Shown piece by piece: positions 24,685 through 32,952 of a DNA stretch of 64,000 nucleotides. Under the pieces are notes generated by a model. The model had not been told where the DNA came from and made no database searches. It was given only the letters and a program-made list of their open reading frames with translations. Within the stretch, counting starts at the first letter, position 1, and every line of letters begins with the position of its first letter. This DNA is from Comamonas testosteroni (GTDB taxonomy: Bacteria; Pseudomonadota; Gammaproteobacteria; Burkholderiales; Burkholderiaceae_C): positions 110,935 to 174,934 of the forward strand of contig NZ_AWOR01000042.1 of the NCBI RefSeq assembly GCF_000761245.1, given 5' to 3'. Both the position numbers and the translations under genes were made by a program.

Positions 24685-25122
24685 ATGGATGACGCAGCCA
24701 ACCACACTCCAGGCCGGTCCGGTCTGATCCTGCTGGCCCATGGCTCCAGAGACGCTCTCTGGCGCCAGCCCATAGAGGCCGTGCATCAGCTGGTACAGGC
24801 AATGCGGCCCGACCTGCACTGCATCTGCGCCTATCTGGATGCCTGCGCACCGGATCTGCCTGCCGCCGCGCAAAGCCTGATTGCGCAAGGCGTCGAACAT
24901 CTGATCGTGCTGCCGCTGTTTCTCGGTACCGGCAAACATGCACGAGAAGATATTCCGCGCCTGCTGGACGAGTTGCGCCGGCAGCATCCCGGCTGCCGGT
25001 TCGATCTGCAGACCGCAGCGGGAGAGAATCCGCGCGTCACGTCCCTGCTGGCGCAGCTGGCGGTAGAGGCAGTAGAGGCGGCAGCCGGCAGCGAAGCGCT
25101 CAAACATACAGATTTCAAATAA
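24685..25122 (+). CDS. cbiX: CbiX/SirB-type sirohydrochlorin chelatase-like protein
   Basis: 145-residue single-domain chelatase of the small CbiX group. These insert cobalt, iron or nickel into sirohydrochlorin-type tetrapyrroles for cobalamin, siroheme or F430 synthesis. It shows LILLAHGSRDALWRQPIE with the N-terminal metal-binding His, and VLPLFLGTGKHAREDIPRLL with the second. The ATG at 24685 is 2 bp after the lptG stop, so it is co-transcribed with lptFG, but the functional link is not obvious. With cysB downstream, siroheme for sulfite reductase is the more attractive role; that is inference. Confidence 0.85.
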   Translation: MDDAANHTPGRSGLILLAHGSRDALWRQPIEAVHQLVQAMRPDLHCICAYLDACAPDLPAAAQSLIAQGVEHLIVLPLFLGTGKHAREDIPRLLDELRRQHPGCRFDLQTAAGENPRVTSLLAQLAVEAVEAAAGSEALKHTDFK

Positions 25123-25160
25123 AAAATAGCTTCTTTAGATATTTGAAGCATAATGATGCG
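25122..25160. repeat. possible degenerate copy of dispersed repeat
   Basis: AAATAGCTTCTTTAG and TATTTGAAGC recall the AGCT core of the dispersed element, but only weakly. It lies between the chelatase and cysB genes. Confidence 0.25.
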
Positions 25161-25180
25161 AGTTCTTAGTCCATGCCGTC

Positions 25181-26122
25181 ATGAACCTGCATCAATTCCG
25201 CTTCGTTCAGGAAGCCGCCCGCCGCAATCTCAACCTCACCGAGGCGGCCAAAGCCCTGCACACCTCCCAGCCTGGAGTCTCCAAAGCCATCATCGAGCTT
25301 GAGGAAGAACTGGGCATCGATATCTTTGCGCGCCACGGCAAGCGCCTCAAGCGCATCACCGAGCCGGGACAGGAAGTCCTCAAGAGCATAGAGCTGATCA
25401 TGCGCGAGGTGGGCAACCTCAAGCGCATCGGCGAGCAATACAGCGCCCAGGACAGCGGCACGCTGAGCATCGCCACCACCCACACCCAGGCCCGCTATGT
25501 GCTGCCACCCGCCGTGGCACGCCTTCGTGAGCTCTATCCCAAGGTCACCATCAGCCTGCACCAGGCCACGCCTGCCGAAGTCGCGCGCATGGTGATCGAT
25601 GAAGTGGCCGAGATCGGCATGGCCACCGAATCGCTGGCTGACTACCCCGATCTGGTGACCCTGCCCTGCTACGAATGGCAGCATGTGCTGGTCATTCCCA
25701 CGGGCCACCCGCTGGCGCAGAAAGAGCGCATCACGCTGGAGGACATCGCCCAGGAGGCTCTGATCACCTACCACCCGTCCTTTACCGGACGCGGCAAGAT
25801 CGACCAAGCCTTCGAGATGCGCCGCCTGCATCCGCACATTGTGCTGGAGGCCATCGATGCCGACGTGATCAAGACCTATGTGCGTCTGGGCCTGGGCATT
25901 GGCATCGTGGCCGAGATGGCCATGCGCGACGACCCCGTCAATGATCTGGTGGTGCGCCCCGTCGGCCATCTGTTCGGCGCCAGCGTGGCCCGCGTGGCCA
26001 TCAAGCGCGGCGCATACTTGCGCAACTTCGTCTACAGGTTTGCCGAGTTGCTCAGCGACCGACTCTCGCGCGACCTCATCATGCGCGCCATGAACGGCAG
26101 CGTGGACGACTTCGGGCTCTGA
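25181..26122 (+). CDS. cysB: CysB-family LysR-type regulator
   Basis: Transcriptional activator of sulfate assimilation; it senses N-acetylserine and sulfur status. 313 residues: an N-terminal winged helix-turn-helix (LTEAAKALHTSQPGVSKAII) and a periplasmic-binding-like effector domain. Effector-contact motifs typical of CysB are visible: TTHTQARYVLP, IPTGHPLA and TYHPSFTGRGKIDQAF. It starts MNLHQFRFVQEAARRNLNLT, the usual CysB opening. No strong ribosome binding site. It follows the chelatase and precedes an aminotransferase gene on the same strand. Confidence 0.93.
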   Translation: MNLHQFRFVQEAARRNLNLTEAAKALHTSQPGVSKAIIELEEELGIDIFARHGKRLKRITEPGQEVLKSIELIMREVGNLKRIGEQYSAQDSGTLSIATTHTQARYVLPPAVARLRELYPKVTISLHQATPAEVARMVIDEVAEIGMATESLADYPDLVTLPCYEWQHVLVIPTGHPLAQKERITLEDIAQEALITYHPSFTGRGKIDQAFEMRRLHPHIVLEAIDADVIKTYVRLGLGIGIVAEMAMRDDPVNDLVVRPVGHLFGASVARVAIKRGAYLRNFVYRFAELLSDRLSRDLIMRAMNGSVDDFGL

Positions 26123-26162
26123 TCCGGCCCGCCTTAAGGGCTGGTGCCTGCGCACCCGGCCC

Positions 26163-27329
26163 ATGCATTGCAAGACTATCGTGACTCCCAACTTCCCCAG
26201 CAAGCTGCCCAATGTGGGCACCACCATTTTCACCGTCATGTCGGCGCTGGCCGCCGAGCACAAGGCCGTCAATCTGGGCCAGGGCTTCCCCGACTTCGGC
26301 TGCGACCCCAGGCTGCTCGACGCTGTCAACGACGCCATGCGCGCCGGTCACAACCAGTACCCGCCCATGGCGGGCTGGCCCGCGCTGCGCGAAGCCGTGG
26401 CGGCCAAGATCGAAACGCTGCACGGCCGCCGCTATGACGCGGGCAGCGAGATCACCATCACCGCCGGCGCCACTCAGGCCATTCTCACGGCCATTCTGGC
26501 CACCGTGCATGCGGGCGACGAAGTCATCGTGCTCGACCCCTGCTACGACAGCTATGTGCCCAATATCGAGCTGGCCGGCGGCGTGGCCGTGCGGGTGGCG
26601 CTGACGCCCGGCAGCTTCCGCCCCGACTTTGCCTCGATCGCGGCCGCCATCACGCCGCGCACGCGCCTGCTGATCATCAACAGCCCGCACAACCCCAGCG
26701 CCACCATCTGGACCGATGCGGAAATGCGCCAGCTCGAAGCCCTGCTGGCACCCACCAATGTGCTGCTGATCAGCGACGAGGTCTACGAGCACATGGTCTT
26801 CGACGGTGCCCAGCATCTGAGCAGCGCCCGCTACCCGGGCCTGGCCGAGCGCGCCTTCATCGTCTCCAGCTTTGGCAAGACCTACCATGTCACGGGCTGG
26901 AAGGTGGGCACCGTGGCCGCGCCCGCGGCCCTCACCGCCGAGTTCCGCAAGGTGCACCAGTTCAATGTGTTCACCGTGAACACGCCCATGCAGGCGGGCC
27001 TTGCGCAGTACATGCAGGACCCCGCGCCCTATCTGGAGCTTTCTGCCTTCTACCAGGCCAAGCGCGATCTGTTCCTCGGCGGCCTGCAGGGCTCGCGCCT
27101 GAAGCTGTTGCCCACGGCCGGCACGTATTTCCTCTGTGCCGACATCTCCTCGGTCTGCGATCTCAACGAGGCCGAGTTCTGCCAGTGGCTGGTCAAGGAA
27201 ATCGGCGTGGCCGCGATTCCGCTGTCGGCCTTCTACGGCGACGGCTTCGATCAGCGCGTGGTGCGTTTTTGCTTTGCCAAGAAGGACGAAACCCTGATCG
27301 AGGCGGCCGCGCGTCTGCGCAAGCTCTGA
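26163..27329 (+). CDS. PLP-dependent class I/II aminotransferase (methionine aminotransferase YbdL-like)
   Basis: 388-residue fold-type I aminotransferase. The PLP Lys is at about residue 239 in SSFGKTYHVTGWKVG. Other cofactor contacts are GATQAIL, the NSPHNPSA loop with its Asn, and SDEVYEHMVF with the Asp. The N-terminal NLGQGFPDFGCDP and the QYPPMAGWPALREAVA segment match the YbdL/kynurenine-aminotransferase group, which transfers the amino group of methionine and aromatic amino acids. It starts 40 bp after cysB, which fits a role in sulfur amino-acid metabolism. A terminator follows at 27351. Confidence 0.88.
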   Translation: MHCKTIVTPNFPSKLPNVGTTIFTVMSALAAEHKAVNLGQGFPDFGCDPRLLDAVNDAMRAGHNQYPPMAGWPALREAVAAKIETLHGRRYDAGSEITITAGATQAILTAILATVHAGDEVIVLDPCYDSYVPNIELAGGVAVRVALTPGSFRPDFASIAAAITPRTRLLIINSPHNPSATIWTDAEMRQLEALLAPTNVLLISDEVYEHMVFDGAQHLSSARYPGLAERAFIVSSFGKTYHVTGWKVGTVAAPAALTAEFRKVHQFNVFTVNTPMQAGLAQYMQDPAPYLELSAFYQAKRDLFLGGLQGSRLKLLPTAGTYFLCADISSVCDLNEAEFCQWLVKEIGVAAIPLSAFYGDGFDQRVVRFCFAKKDETLIEAAARLRKL

Positions 27330-27345
27330 AACGCTGCAAACCATA

Positions 27346-27373
27346 AAAAAGGAGCGCCTACCGCGCTCCTTTT
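27346..27373. terminator. bidirectional terminator
   Basis: GGAGCGC (27351-27357) pairs with GCGCTCC (27363-27369) over a 5-base loop, with an A run before and TTTT after. It separates the convergent aminotransferase and permease genes. Confidence 0.88.
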
Positions 27374-27378
27374 CTTAT

Positions 27379-27402
27379 ATTCAGCATGTTTTCATGCTGA
27401 AT
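27379..27402. repeat. perfect 10-bp hairpin
   Basis: ATTCAGCATG and CATGCTGAAT pair across a TTTT loop, just beyond the terminator. It is followed by CAGGCGCAAGCAGCTATTAAA (27415 onward), which resembles half of the dispersed repeat. Confidence 0.65.
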
Positions 27403-27445
27403 CTGTTTACTGACAGGCGCAAGCAGCTATTAAATTTATCGGGCT

Positions 27446-28555
27446 TCATGCCGTCTGTGCCAGATGGCGCAGCATCAGCACCGCGCCCAGCACAATGCCG
27501 GCCAGCGCCACAAAGCTGCCCAGGCTGAGCATGGAGATCGCACTGATGCCCTGGCCCACGGTGCAACCCATGGCCGTCACCCCGCCCACGCCCATCAGCA
27601 GCCCGCCCAGCAGGTGACGGGCCAGGTCCCGGCGGTCGGCAAAGCCCTGCCACTGGAAGTCCCTGCGCCACAGCGCATGGACAAAACTGCCCAGGACCAC
27701 GCCTGCCACCGAGGCAATGCCCCAGGTCAGCACCTTGTTGCGGTCGCTGAAGAACATCAGCCAGTCCAGCGTGTGCGCCACCGGCGTGACAAAGCTGAAG
27801 GCCTCGATACGGCCGCTATAGGTCGCGGCATAGACCTGCTCCAGCGTCTCGGGGTGCTCGGCCACCAGCGCCAGATGACCGCTGAGCCACCAGGCTGCCG
27901 TCACGCACAGGCCCACCAGCAGCCCGCCCAGCAGCACGATCCGGCTGCGCTCGGCACCAGGCCGGGGGTCGAAGGCCAGCAGCAGCAACAGCGCCCCCAG
28001 GCCCAGGCCCAGCACACCGCGCAGCAGCGTCAAGGGCCAGGCGATATGGCCGGCCAGCCATTCGGGCAGCAGGGCCGGGCCCGCGAATTCAAGATGCACA
28101 CTGTCCAGCCAGCGCACCCGCGCCACGGCGGTGATGCCCTTGAGCGTGGCAAAGGCGGCCACGCCCATGACCAGCAACACCACGAGCGCCTTGAGGCTGC
28201 CGCTGCCCAGCCGGGTCAGATTCCTGGCCCCGCAGCCCGATGCCAGCACCATGCCTGCGCCAAACAGCAACCCTCCGGCCAGGGCCGACAGCCACAGCAA
28301 GCGGCGGCTGGCATAAAGGGCATCGCCCACCTGCAACTGGCCGCACAGCGCCAGCGCCGTGAAGCCCAGCATGCTCACGGCGATGGCCATGCACCACTGG
28401 CGCGCCCGCCCCCAGTCCTGCAGATAGACCACATCGCTGATGGCACCCACCGTGCAAAAGCGGGTCTCGCGCATCACGAAGCCCAGAACAGCGGCCAGCA
28501 ACAAAATGGCCACCAAAACGGTGGCCGTCAGGGAATCAAACTCGGCAAGACTCAT
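27446..28555 (-). CDS. YeeE/YedE-family (TsuA-like) thiosulfate/sulfur permease
   Basis: Inner-membrane transporter of 369 residues with about ten helices in two pseudo-repeats. The conserved Cys motifs of the thiosulfate importer TsuA/YeeE are present: RFCTVGAISD, VLASGCGARN and AMGCTVGQGI. In TsuA these Cys residues relay thiosulfate through the membrane. It lies 84 bp after soxB on the same strand and is probably the last gene of the sox operon. It may take up thiosulfate, or a sulfur product, for assimilation. The name TsuA is by motif, not proven. Confidence 0.85.
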   Translation of the reverse strand: MSLAEFDSLTATVLVAILLLAAVLGFVMRETRFCTVGAISDVVYLQDWGRARQWCMAIAVSMLGFTALALCGQLQVGDALYASRRLLWLSALAGGLLFGAGMVLASGCGARNLTRLGSGSLKALVVLLVMGVAAFATLKGITAVARVRWLDSVHLEFAGPALLPEWLAGHIAWPLTLLRGVLGLGLGALLLLLAFDPRPGAERSRIVLLGGLLVGLCVTAAWWLSGHLALVAEHPETLEQVYAATYSGRIEAFSFVTPVAHTLDWLMFFSDRNKVLTWGIASVAGVVLGSFVHALWRRDFQWQGFADRRDLARHLLGGLLMGVGGVTAMGCTVGQGISAISMLSLGSFVALAGIVLGAVLMLRHLAQTA

Positions 28556-28639
28556 GCGGGCATTGGACGGCGCGGCCCGGCTTCAAGGCAATGGCATATA
28601 CCCCAGCCCGCGCGATAACTGTGCCTTAATCGGCTTTCA

Positions 28640-30373
28640 TCAGGCCTTGGCCAGCCCCTGATTGCCGCCGACATTGATCAGTCTGGGCTCGTCGAGCCGG
28701 CGCGGCCCAAGCGTCTTGCGGTCCTTGAGCCAGGGCTCGACCACCTCCCAGATCTGTTTGTGGCCTGCGCTCTTGGCATCTTCGGCCACGGGCGCCCAGC
28801 CGGCCACCTTGTATTTCTTGTCCGCCTCCAGCAACTGGCCGTTCAGGCGCATGTCGCTGATGCGCCGGCCCGCGGCCGCCGCCGGGTCGCACTGGTATTG
28901 CAGGCCGCCCACGCGCACCATGTCGCCGCCCTGCTGGTAGTAGGGATCGGGGTTGAAGAGGTTGTCGGCCACGTCTTCGAGCACCGTCTTGATCGTGGTG
29001 CCCGTCATCTCGGTCACCGTGGCGTAGGAATACGTGGTGGCCGTCATGTCCATCAGCCATTCGCGCGTGATGTCCTGCCCGGCCAGCAACGATGTCCCCC
29101 AGCGAAAGCCCGGCGAGAAGGCAATCGGCGCATTCTGCACCTCCATCATGGCGTCCAGCAGCAACTGGTCGCCCGTGCCGTTGAAGTTGCCGCGGCGGTA
29201 CAGCGTGCCGTCGGTGCGCGCCAGCACTTCGCCCAGCCGGCTTTCATAGGGCGCACGCACCCGCGTGATCAGCGCCTGCATCTGGGCATCGGCGGGGAGG
29301 ATGTTGGCGAACACCGGCAGCAGGCGGTACTGGAAGCCGCGCACCTTGCCGTCCCTGACATCAAAATCCAGCACACCGAGAAACTTGCCGTTGGAGCCCG
29401 CGTTGGTGACGATGGTCTTGCCGCCTGCGTTCTGCACCAGGGTGGGCACCGGCATGCCGTCATGCGTGTGGCCGCCCAGGATGGCATCTATGCCGCGCAC
29501 GCGGCTGGCCATCTTGAGGTCCACGTCCATGCCGTTGTGCGAGAGCACGACCACCACCTTGGCGCCCTTGGTGCGCACCTCGTCCACCATCTTCTGCAGA
29601 TTGTCGTCCTGGATGCCGAAGCTCCAGTCCGCCACCATGTAGCGCGGATTGGCGATCGGCGTGTACGGGAAGGCCTGGCCGATGATGGCCACGGGCACGC
29701 CGTTGATCTCGCGAATCACATAGGGCTTGAACACCGGATCACCGAAATCGGCCGTCTTGACGTTTTGCGCCACAAAGTCGAGCTGCGTGCCGAAATCCTT
29801 GTCGATGATCTCCTGCACGCGCTGCATGCCGTAGGTGAATTCCCAGTGGCCCGTCATCACGTCCACGCCCAGCAGCTTGCAGGCATCCACCATGTCCTGG
29901 GCATTGGTCCACAGCGAAGTGGCCGAGCCCTGCCAGGTGTCGCCGCCGTCCAGCAGCAGTGCGCCCGGGCGCGAGGCGCGCATGCGCTTGACCAGCGTGG
30001 ACAGATGGGCAAACCCGCCCACCTTGCCGTAGCGCCTGGCCGCCGCCTCGAAGTCCAGATAGCTGAATGCATGGGCCGAAGCCGTTCCGGGCTTGATGCC
30101 CACGGAGCGCAGCAGATGCTCGCCCACCAGATGCGGGCGCTGGTTCTTCATCGCAGCGATACCGAGATTGACACTGGGCTCGCGAAAGTGCACCGGGTTG
30201 AGCTGAGCATGGCAGTCCGTCATGTGCAGCAGGGACACATTGCCGAACGGCGCCACCTCATACAAGGCCTTGTCGGCCAGCGACTGATCGGCGTGGGCAT
30301 AGCGCTGCAAGCCCATGCCCGAGACACTGGCTGCCGCCAGCACTTGCAGAAATTCGCGTTTGGAAAGACTCAT
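28640..30373 (-). CDS. soxB: thiosulfohydrolase SoxB
   Basis: Periplasmic dimanganese enzyme that hydrolyses the terminal sulfonate from SoxY-bound cysteine S-thiosulfonate, releasing sulfate. 577 residues from the ATG at 30373; the in-frame ATG at 30400 lacks support. The 5'-nucleotidase-like metal ligands are in MTDCHAQLNP, LDGGDTWQGS, GHWEFTYG, LSHNG and GGHTHDG. The signal MSLSKREFLQVLAAASVSGM is Tat-like but has Lys-Arg in place of the usual twin Arg. It follows soxX in the operon. Confidence 0.95.
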   Translation of the reverse strand: MSLSKREFLQVLAAASVSGMGLQRYAHADQSLADKALYEVAPFGNVSLLHMTDCHAQLNPVHFREPSVNLGIAAMKNQRPHLVGEHLLRSVGIKPGTASAHAFSYLDFEAAARRYGKVGGFAHLSTLVKRMRASRPGALLLDGGDTWQGSATSLWTNAQDMVDACKLLGVDVMTGHWEFTYGMQRVQEIIDKDFGTQLDFVAQNVKTADFGDPVFKPYVIREINGVPVAIIGQAFPYTPIANPRYMVADWSFGIQDDNLQKMVDEVRTKGAKVVVVLSHNGMDVDLKMASRVRGIDAILGGHTHDGMPVPTLVQNAGGKTIVTNAGSNGKFLGVLDFDVRDGKVRGFQYRLLPVFANILPADAQMQALITRVRAPYESRLGEVLARTDGTLYRRGNFNGTGDQLLLDAMMEVQNAPIAFSPGFRWGTSLLAGQDITREWLMDMTATTYSYATVTEMTGTTIKTVLEDVADNLFNPDPYYQQGGDMVRVGGLQYQCDPAAAAGRRISDMRLNGQLLEADKKYKVAGWAPVAEDAKSAGHKQIWEVVEPWLKDRKTLGPRRLDEPRLINVGGNQGLAKA

Positions 30374-30554
30374 GGTGATATCCGTTGGTACTTGTGCCAA
30401 CCAGGGGCAGGCGCGGGCATTTCCGTCGACAGGACGCCCGCGCTATCCCAACTGGCACAAGCCATGTCCGCAATGCTGCGCCGCCCGGTCTCGCTCCCCT
30501 GCCGGATAGCTCAGCACTGCGAGACGGGCAAGCAGCCGCGCCGCTTGAAGGAGG

Positions 30555-31208
30555 CTATTTGTTGACGGGAGAGGCAGGATCGACAAGCAAGGCGACAAGA
30601 TCTCGTGTCTGCGCTTCGCTGAGGATGCCGGAGTGACCGAAGCGGGGCATGCCCGAGCAGGCGTTGTAGGCCTTGGCGTTCCAGATCTTGCCCCAGGTGT
30701 ACTCGACGATGGCTCTGGATTCGGGGCTGCCCGGATCCTTGATGCCGCGAATCTTTCCATAGTTGTAGAGACTGGGGCCCAGCGTGCCAAAGGAGATTTC
30801 TTCCTTGCTGATCTGGTGGCAGTTGTAGCAGTTGCCGCCATTGGCGCTGCCCGCCTTGTCGCTCCAGGTCATGCCTCTGCCGTTCTGGGCGATTTTTTCG
30901 CCCTCCTTCCAGTCGCCGAGCAGCTTGCCATCCTGAGGCCATTTGACGGTCTTGAGATTGGCAGCTTCGATGGCTTGCGCACGCTCAGGCGCCAGCGGCT
31001 TGCCCGAAGCATCGGCAGCGCTGCAGGCCGCATTCGATTCGTCCTGCTGCAGGCGATCGACCTTGGCGATGCCCTGATCGCGAAAAGAGGTCTGCACCAT
31101 CTTGGCCGTCAAGGCATCGATGTCCGCCACCCCGTCGACGGAGGCACAGCCCAGCACCAGCAACGATGCGGCCACGGCCAGATACGGCATGTATTTTTGC
31201 TTGCGCAT
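30555..31208 (-). CDS. soxX: SoxX, c-type cytochrome subunit of SoxXA
   Basis: SoxXA joins thiosulfate to the SoxY cysteine by oxidative coupling; SoxX takes the electrons. 217 residues with a lipoprotein signal (LLVLGC, Cys21). One heme c site is at Cys127-x-x-Cys130-His131 (GNCYNCHQI), and a Met ligand is in CSGMPRFGH. The N-terminal extension of about 90 residues before the cytochrome fold is longer than in the classical small SoxX and resembles the larger betaproteobacterial form. It starts 9 bp after soxA. Confidence 0.92.
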   Translation of the reverse strand: MRKQKYMPYLAVAASLLVLGCASVDGVADIDALTAKMVQTSFRDQGIAKVDRLQQDESNAACSAADASGKPLAPERAQAIEAANLKTVKWPQDGKLLGDWKEGEKIAQNGRGMTWSDKAGSANGGNCYNCHQISKEEISFGTLGPSLYNYGKIRGIKDPGSPESRAIVEYTWGKIWNAKAYNACSGMPRFGHSGILSEAQTRDLVALLVDPASPVNK

Positions 31209-31217
31209 AGGGCCTCC

Positions 31218-32027
31218 TTATCGCTTGATGGCCGGTGCGGTCGACATCCCGCCCTTGCCGTTGACGCCCATGAACACACCCAGCGCCACCGTCACGTCGC
31301 TGGCGTAACCGGGATAGGGAAAGCGCTGCTGACGGAAGCAGTCGTTGAGGCGGCGCTGCATGCTCCAGAGCTCGCCCGAGGAGACGCGATAGGCGGGCCA
31401 GGCACCAAAGCCTTCCGCTGCGCCGGGGTTCCTGGTCAGATTGGGCAGATCCTGCATGCGGATGCGCTTGCCATCCGCACCATGGCAGGAGGCGCAGGCA
31501 AAGTCATGCGGGCCGCCGCGCATATAGAACATGCGCTTGCCCGCCTCGTACATCTGCCTTTCCTGCACATGGCCTTGGGGCAGGTTGAACTTCATGCCTT
31601 TGGACTGCGATGAAATCCAGGCCACCAGCCCTTCCATGTTCTTTTGCTCGTCCTTGCCAAACGGTGTTGCCGCAATCTTTTGCGCGTCCAGCCCCTGCAG
31701 CCTGTCCATGCAGGTCAGCAGGCGCGACTCCAGATCCTGCACCTTGCCCGTGTCGGCAAAATAGCGCGGCAGCTCTACAAATGCGCCCTTGACCACGCCC
31801 GGCCCCTTGCCCAGATCGCACTGCTCCATGGACGCCTTGCGGGGGCCTCGCTTTTGCTTCCACAGCTCCTCGCCCTTCATCTCGAACAGCTCGGCGGGGT
31901 TGCCGTCCTGCAGCATCTCGCGGTACTCGGCAATGCCGTCGGCCGTGGACTTTTGCGCCAGCACCGGCGCGGCCATGCACAAGGCCAGCACGGCGGCAGC
32001 CATCTGACTGGGGGAGGAATGTCTCAT
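31218..32027 (-). CDS. soxA: SoxA, monoheme form
   Basis: Catalytic subunit of SoxXA, 269 residues with a Sec signal cut near VLAQ. Only one heme motif is present, Cys178-x-x-Cys181-His182 (FACASCHGAD). The first heme of the diheme SoxA type is replaced by two isolated Cys (70 and 106), expected to form a disulfide. The active-site heme ligand, the persulfide-prone Cys230, is in RRLNDCFRQQRFP. It is therefore a monoheme SoxA, as in several other bacteria. It lies between soxZ and soxX. Confidence 0.93.
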   Translation of the reverse strand: MRHSSPSQMAAAVLALCMAAPVLAQKSTADGIAEYREMLQDGNPAELFEMKGEELWKQKRGPRKASMEQCDLGKGPGVVKGAFVELPRYFADTGKVQDLESRLLTCMDRLQGLDAQKIAATPFGKDEQKNMEGLVAWISSQSKGMKFNLPQGHVQERQMYEAGKRMFYMRGGPHDFACASCHGADGKRIRMQDLPNLTRNPGAAEGFGAWPAYRVSSGELWSMQRRLNDCFRQQRFPYPGYASDVTVALGVFMGVNGKGGMSTAPAIKR

Positions 32028-32105
32028 GGGGCAGCTCTCTGTTTTTTGATTGATTCTGGACCGGGATGAAGGCTGGCCGGCGGCCAGCCGGTGTCTGCGC
32101 CGTGC

Positions 32106-32417
32106 TCAGCTCACGGTCGCTTCATCCGTACGGGTCTCGCCCTTGTTGTCCTTCCAGCTCACCGAGATCTTGTCTCCCGCCTTGGCGCCCTTGACCACGA
32201 ACTGCAAAAACGGGTTCTTGGAAACCGCAGGACCCCATTCGGCCTGCAGCACCTGCTTGCCGTTGTGCGCCGCCGTCACCTCCTGGATAAACCAGGCGGG
32301 CACGGTCTTGCCTTCCGCATCCTTGCGCTGGCCGGTCTCCATTTCATGGGACATCAGCACGCGCACAGTGGTCTTGTCACCCGCAGCCTGGGCACGAATA
32401 CGCATTGGATCAGCCAT
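32106..32417 (-). CDS. soxZ: SoxZ, partner of SoxY
   Basis: 103-residue Ig-like protein that pairs with SoxY to form the substrate carrier. It starts MADPMRIRAQAAGDKTTVRV and has the HEMETGQRKDAEGKTVPAWF segment typical of SoxZ. No signal peptide is visible, as expected because SoxZ travels with SoxY through Tat. It is 32 bp after soxY. AGGAGAA precedes the start. Confidence 0.95.
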   Translation of the reverse strand: MADPMRIRAQAAGDKTTVRVLMSHEMETGQRKDAEGKTVPAWFIQEVTAAHNGKQVLQAEWGPAVSKNPFLQFVVKGAKAGDKISVSWKDNKGETRTDEATVS

Positions 32418-32449
32418 GTTCTTCTCCTGTTTCAGATGATTGGTTGCAA

Positions 32450-32905
32450 TCAGCCGCCGCAGCCACCGAGGGTGACCTTGACTTCCTTCTTGGCATAAAA
32501 AGCCTTGCCGTCATTGGTGATGGCCACGGCATACACATCCGAGGACTGGCCCAGCTTGGCGCGGGTCAGAAAATTGGCCTCCAGCGCCTCGTTGACGGTA
32601 AAGGCTGCAACCAGCGTGTTGGGGTTCTTTTCCACCAGCACCAGCATCTGCTTCACATTGGGCAGGCTGGTCGCGGCGCCCAGGGGAACGACGGCCCCGT
32701 TTTCGGCGATGTCGGGCGCCGTCAGCGTCACGTCCTTGCTCTCGGCAGGCGCAGCAGCGCCCATGGCCTTGAGCACATCGGCCACGGTCTTGGCGTCGAA
32801 AGCGGTCTTGTTATAGGCCGCCTGCGCGGCCTGCGGCAGCAGACCGGCGGCCACCAACATGCCGAGCACGGCCGCGCTGTTCTTGAGAGCGTCTCTACGT
32901 TTCAT
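32450..32905 (-). CDS. soxY: SoxY, sulfur-carrier protein
   Basis: Carries pathway intermediates covalently on a C-terminal Cys. 151 residues from the ATG at 32905 (MKRRDALKNSAAVLGMLVAA), a twin-arginine signal that would export SoxYZ folded. The C-terminus is VTLGGCGG, the swinging-arm motif with the carrier Cys149. An in-frame opening to 32980 adds nothing useful. AAGGAGACAAAG lies before the start. Confidence 0.96.
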   Translation of the reverse strand: MKRRDALKNSAAVLGMLVAAGLLPQAAQAAYNKTAFDAKTVADVLKAMGAAAPAESKDVTLTAPDIAENGAVVPLGAATSLPNVKQMLVLVEKNPNTLVAAFTVNEALEANFLTRAKLGQSSDVYAVAITNDGKAFYAKKEVKVTLGGCGG

Positions 32906-32952
32906 CTTTGTCTCCTTTTCATTCACTTCACTGTCGCACGACACAAGCTGCA

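Noticed and set aside
28760..30565. 601-codon plus-strand frame opposite soxB
   Set aside because: Shadow of soxB: composition rich in His, Ala and Arg, and no ribosome site.
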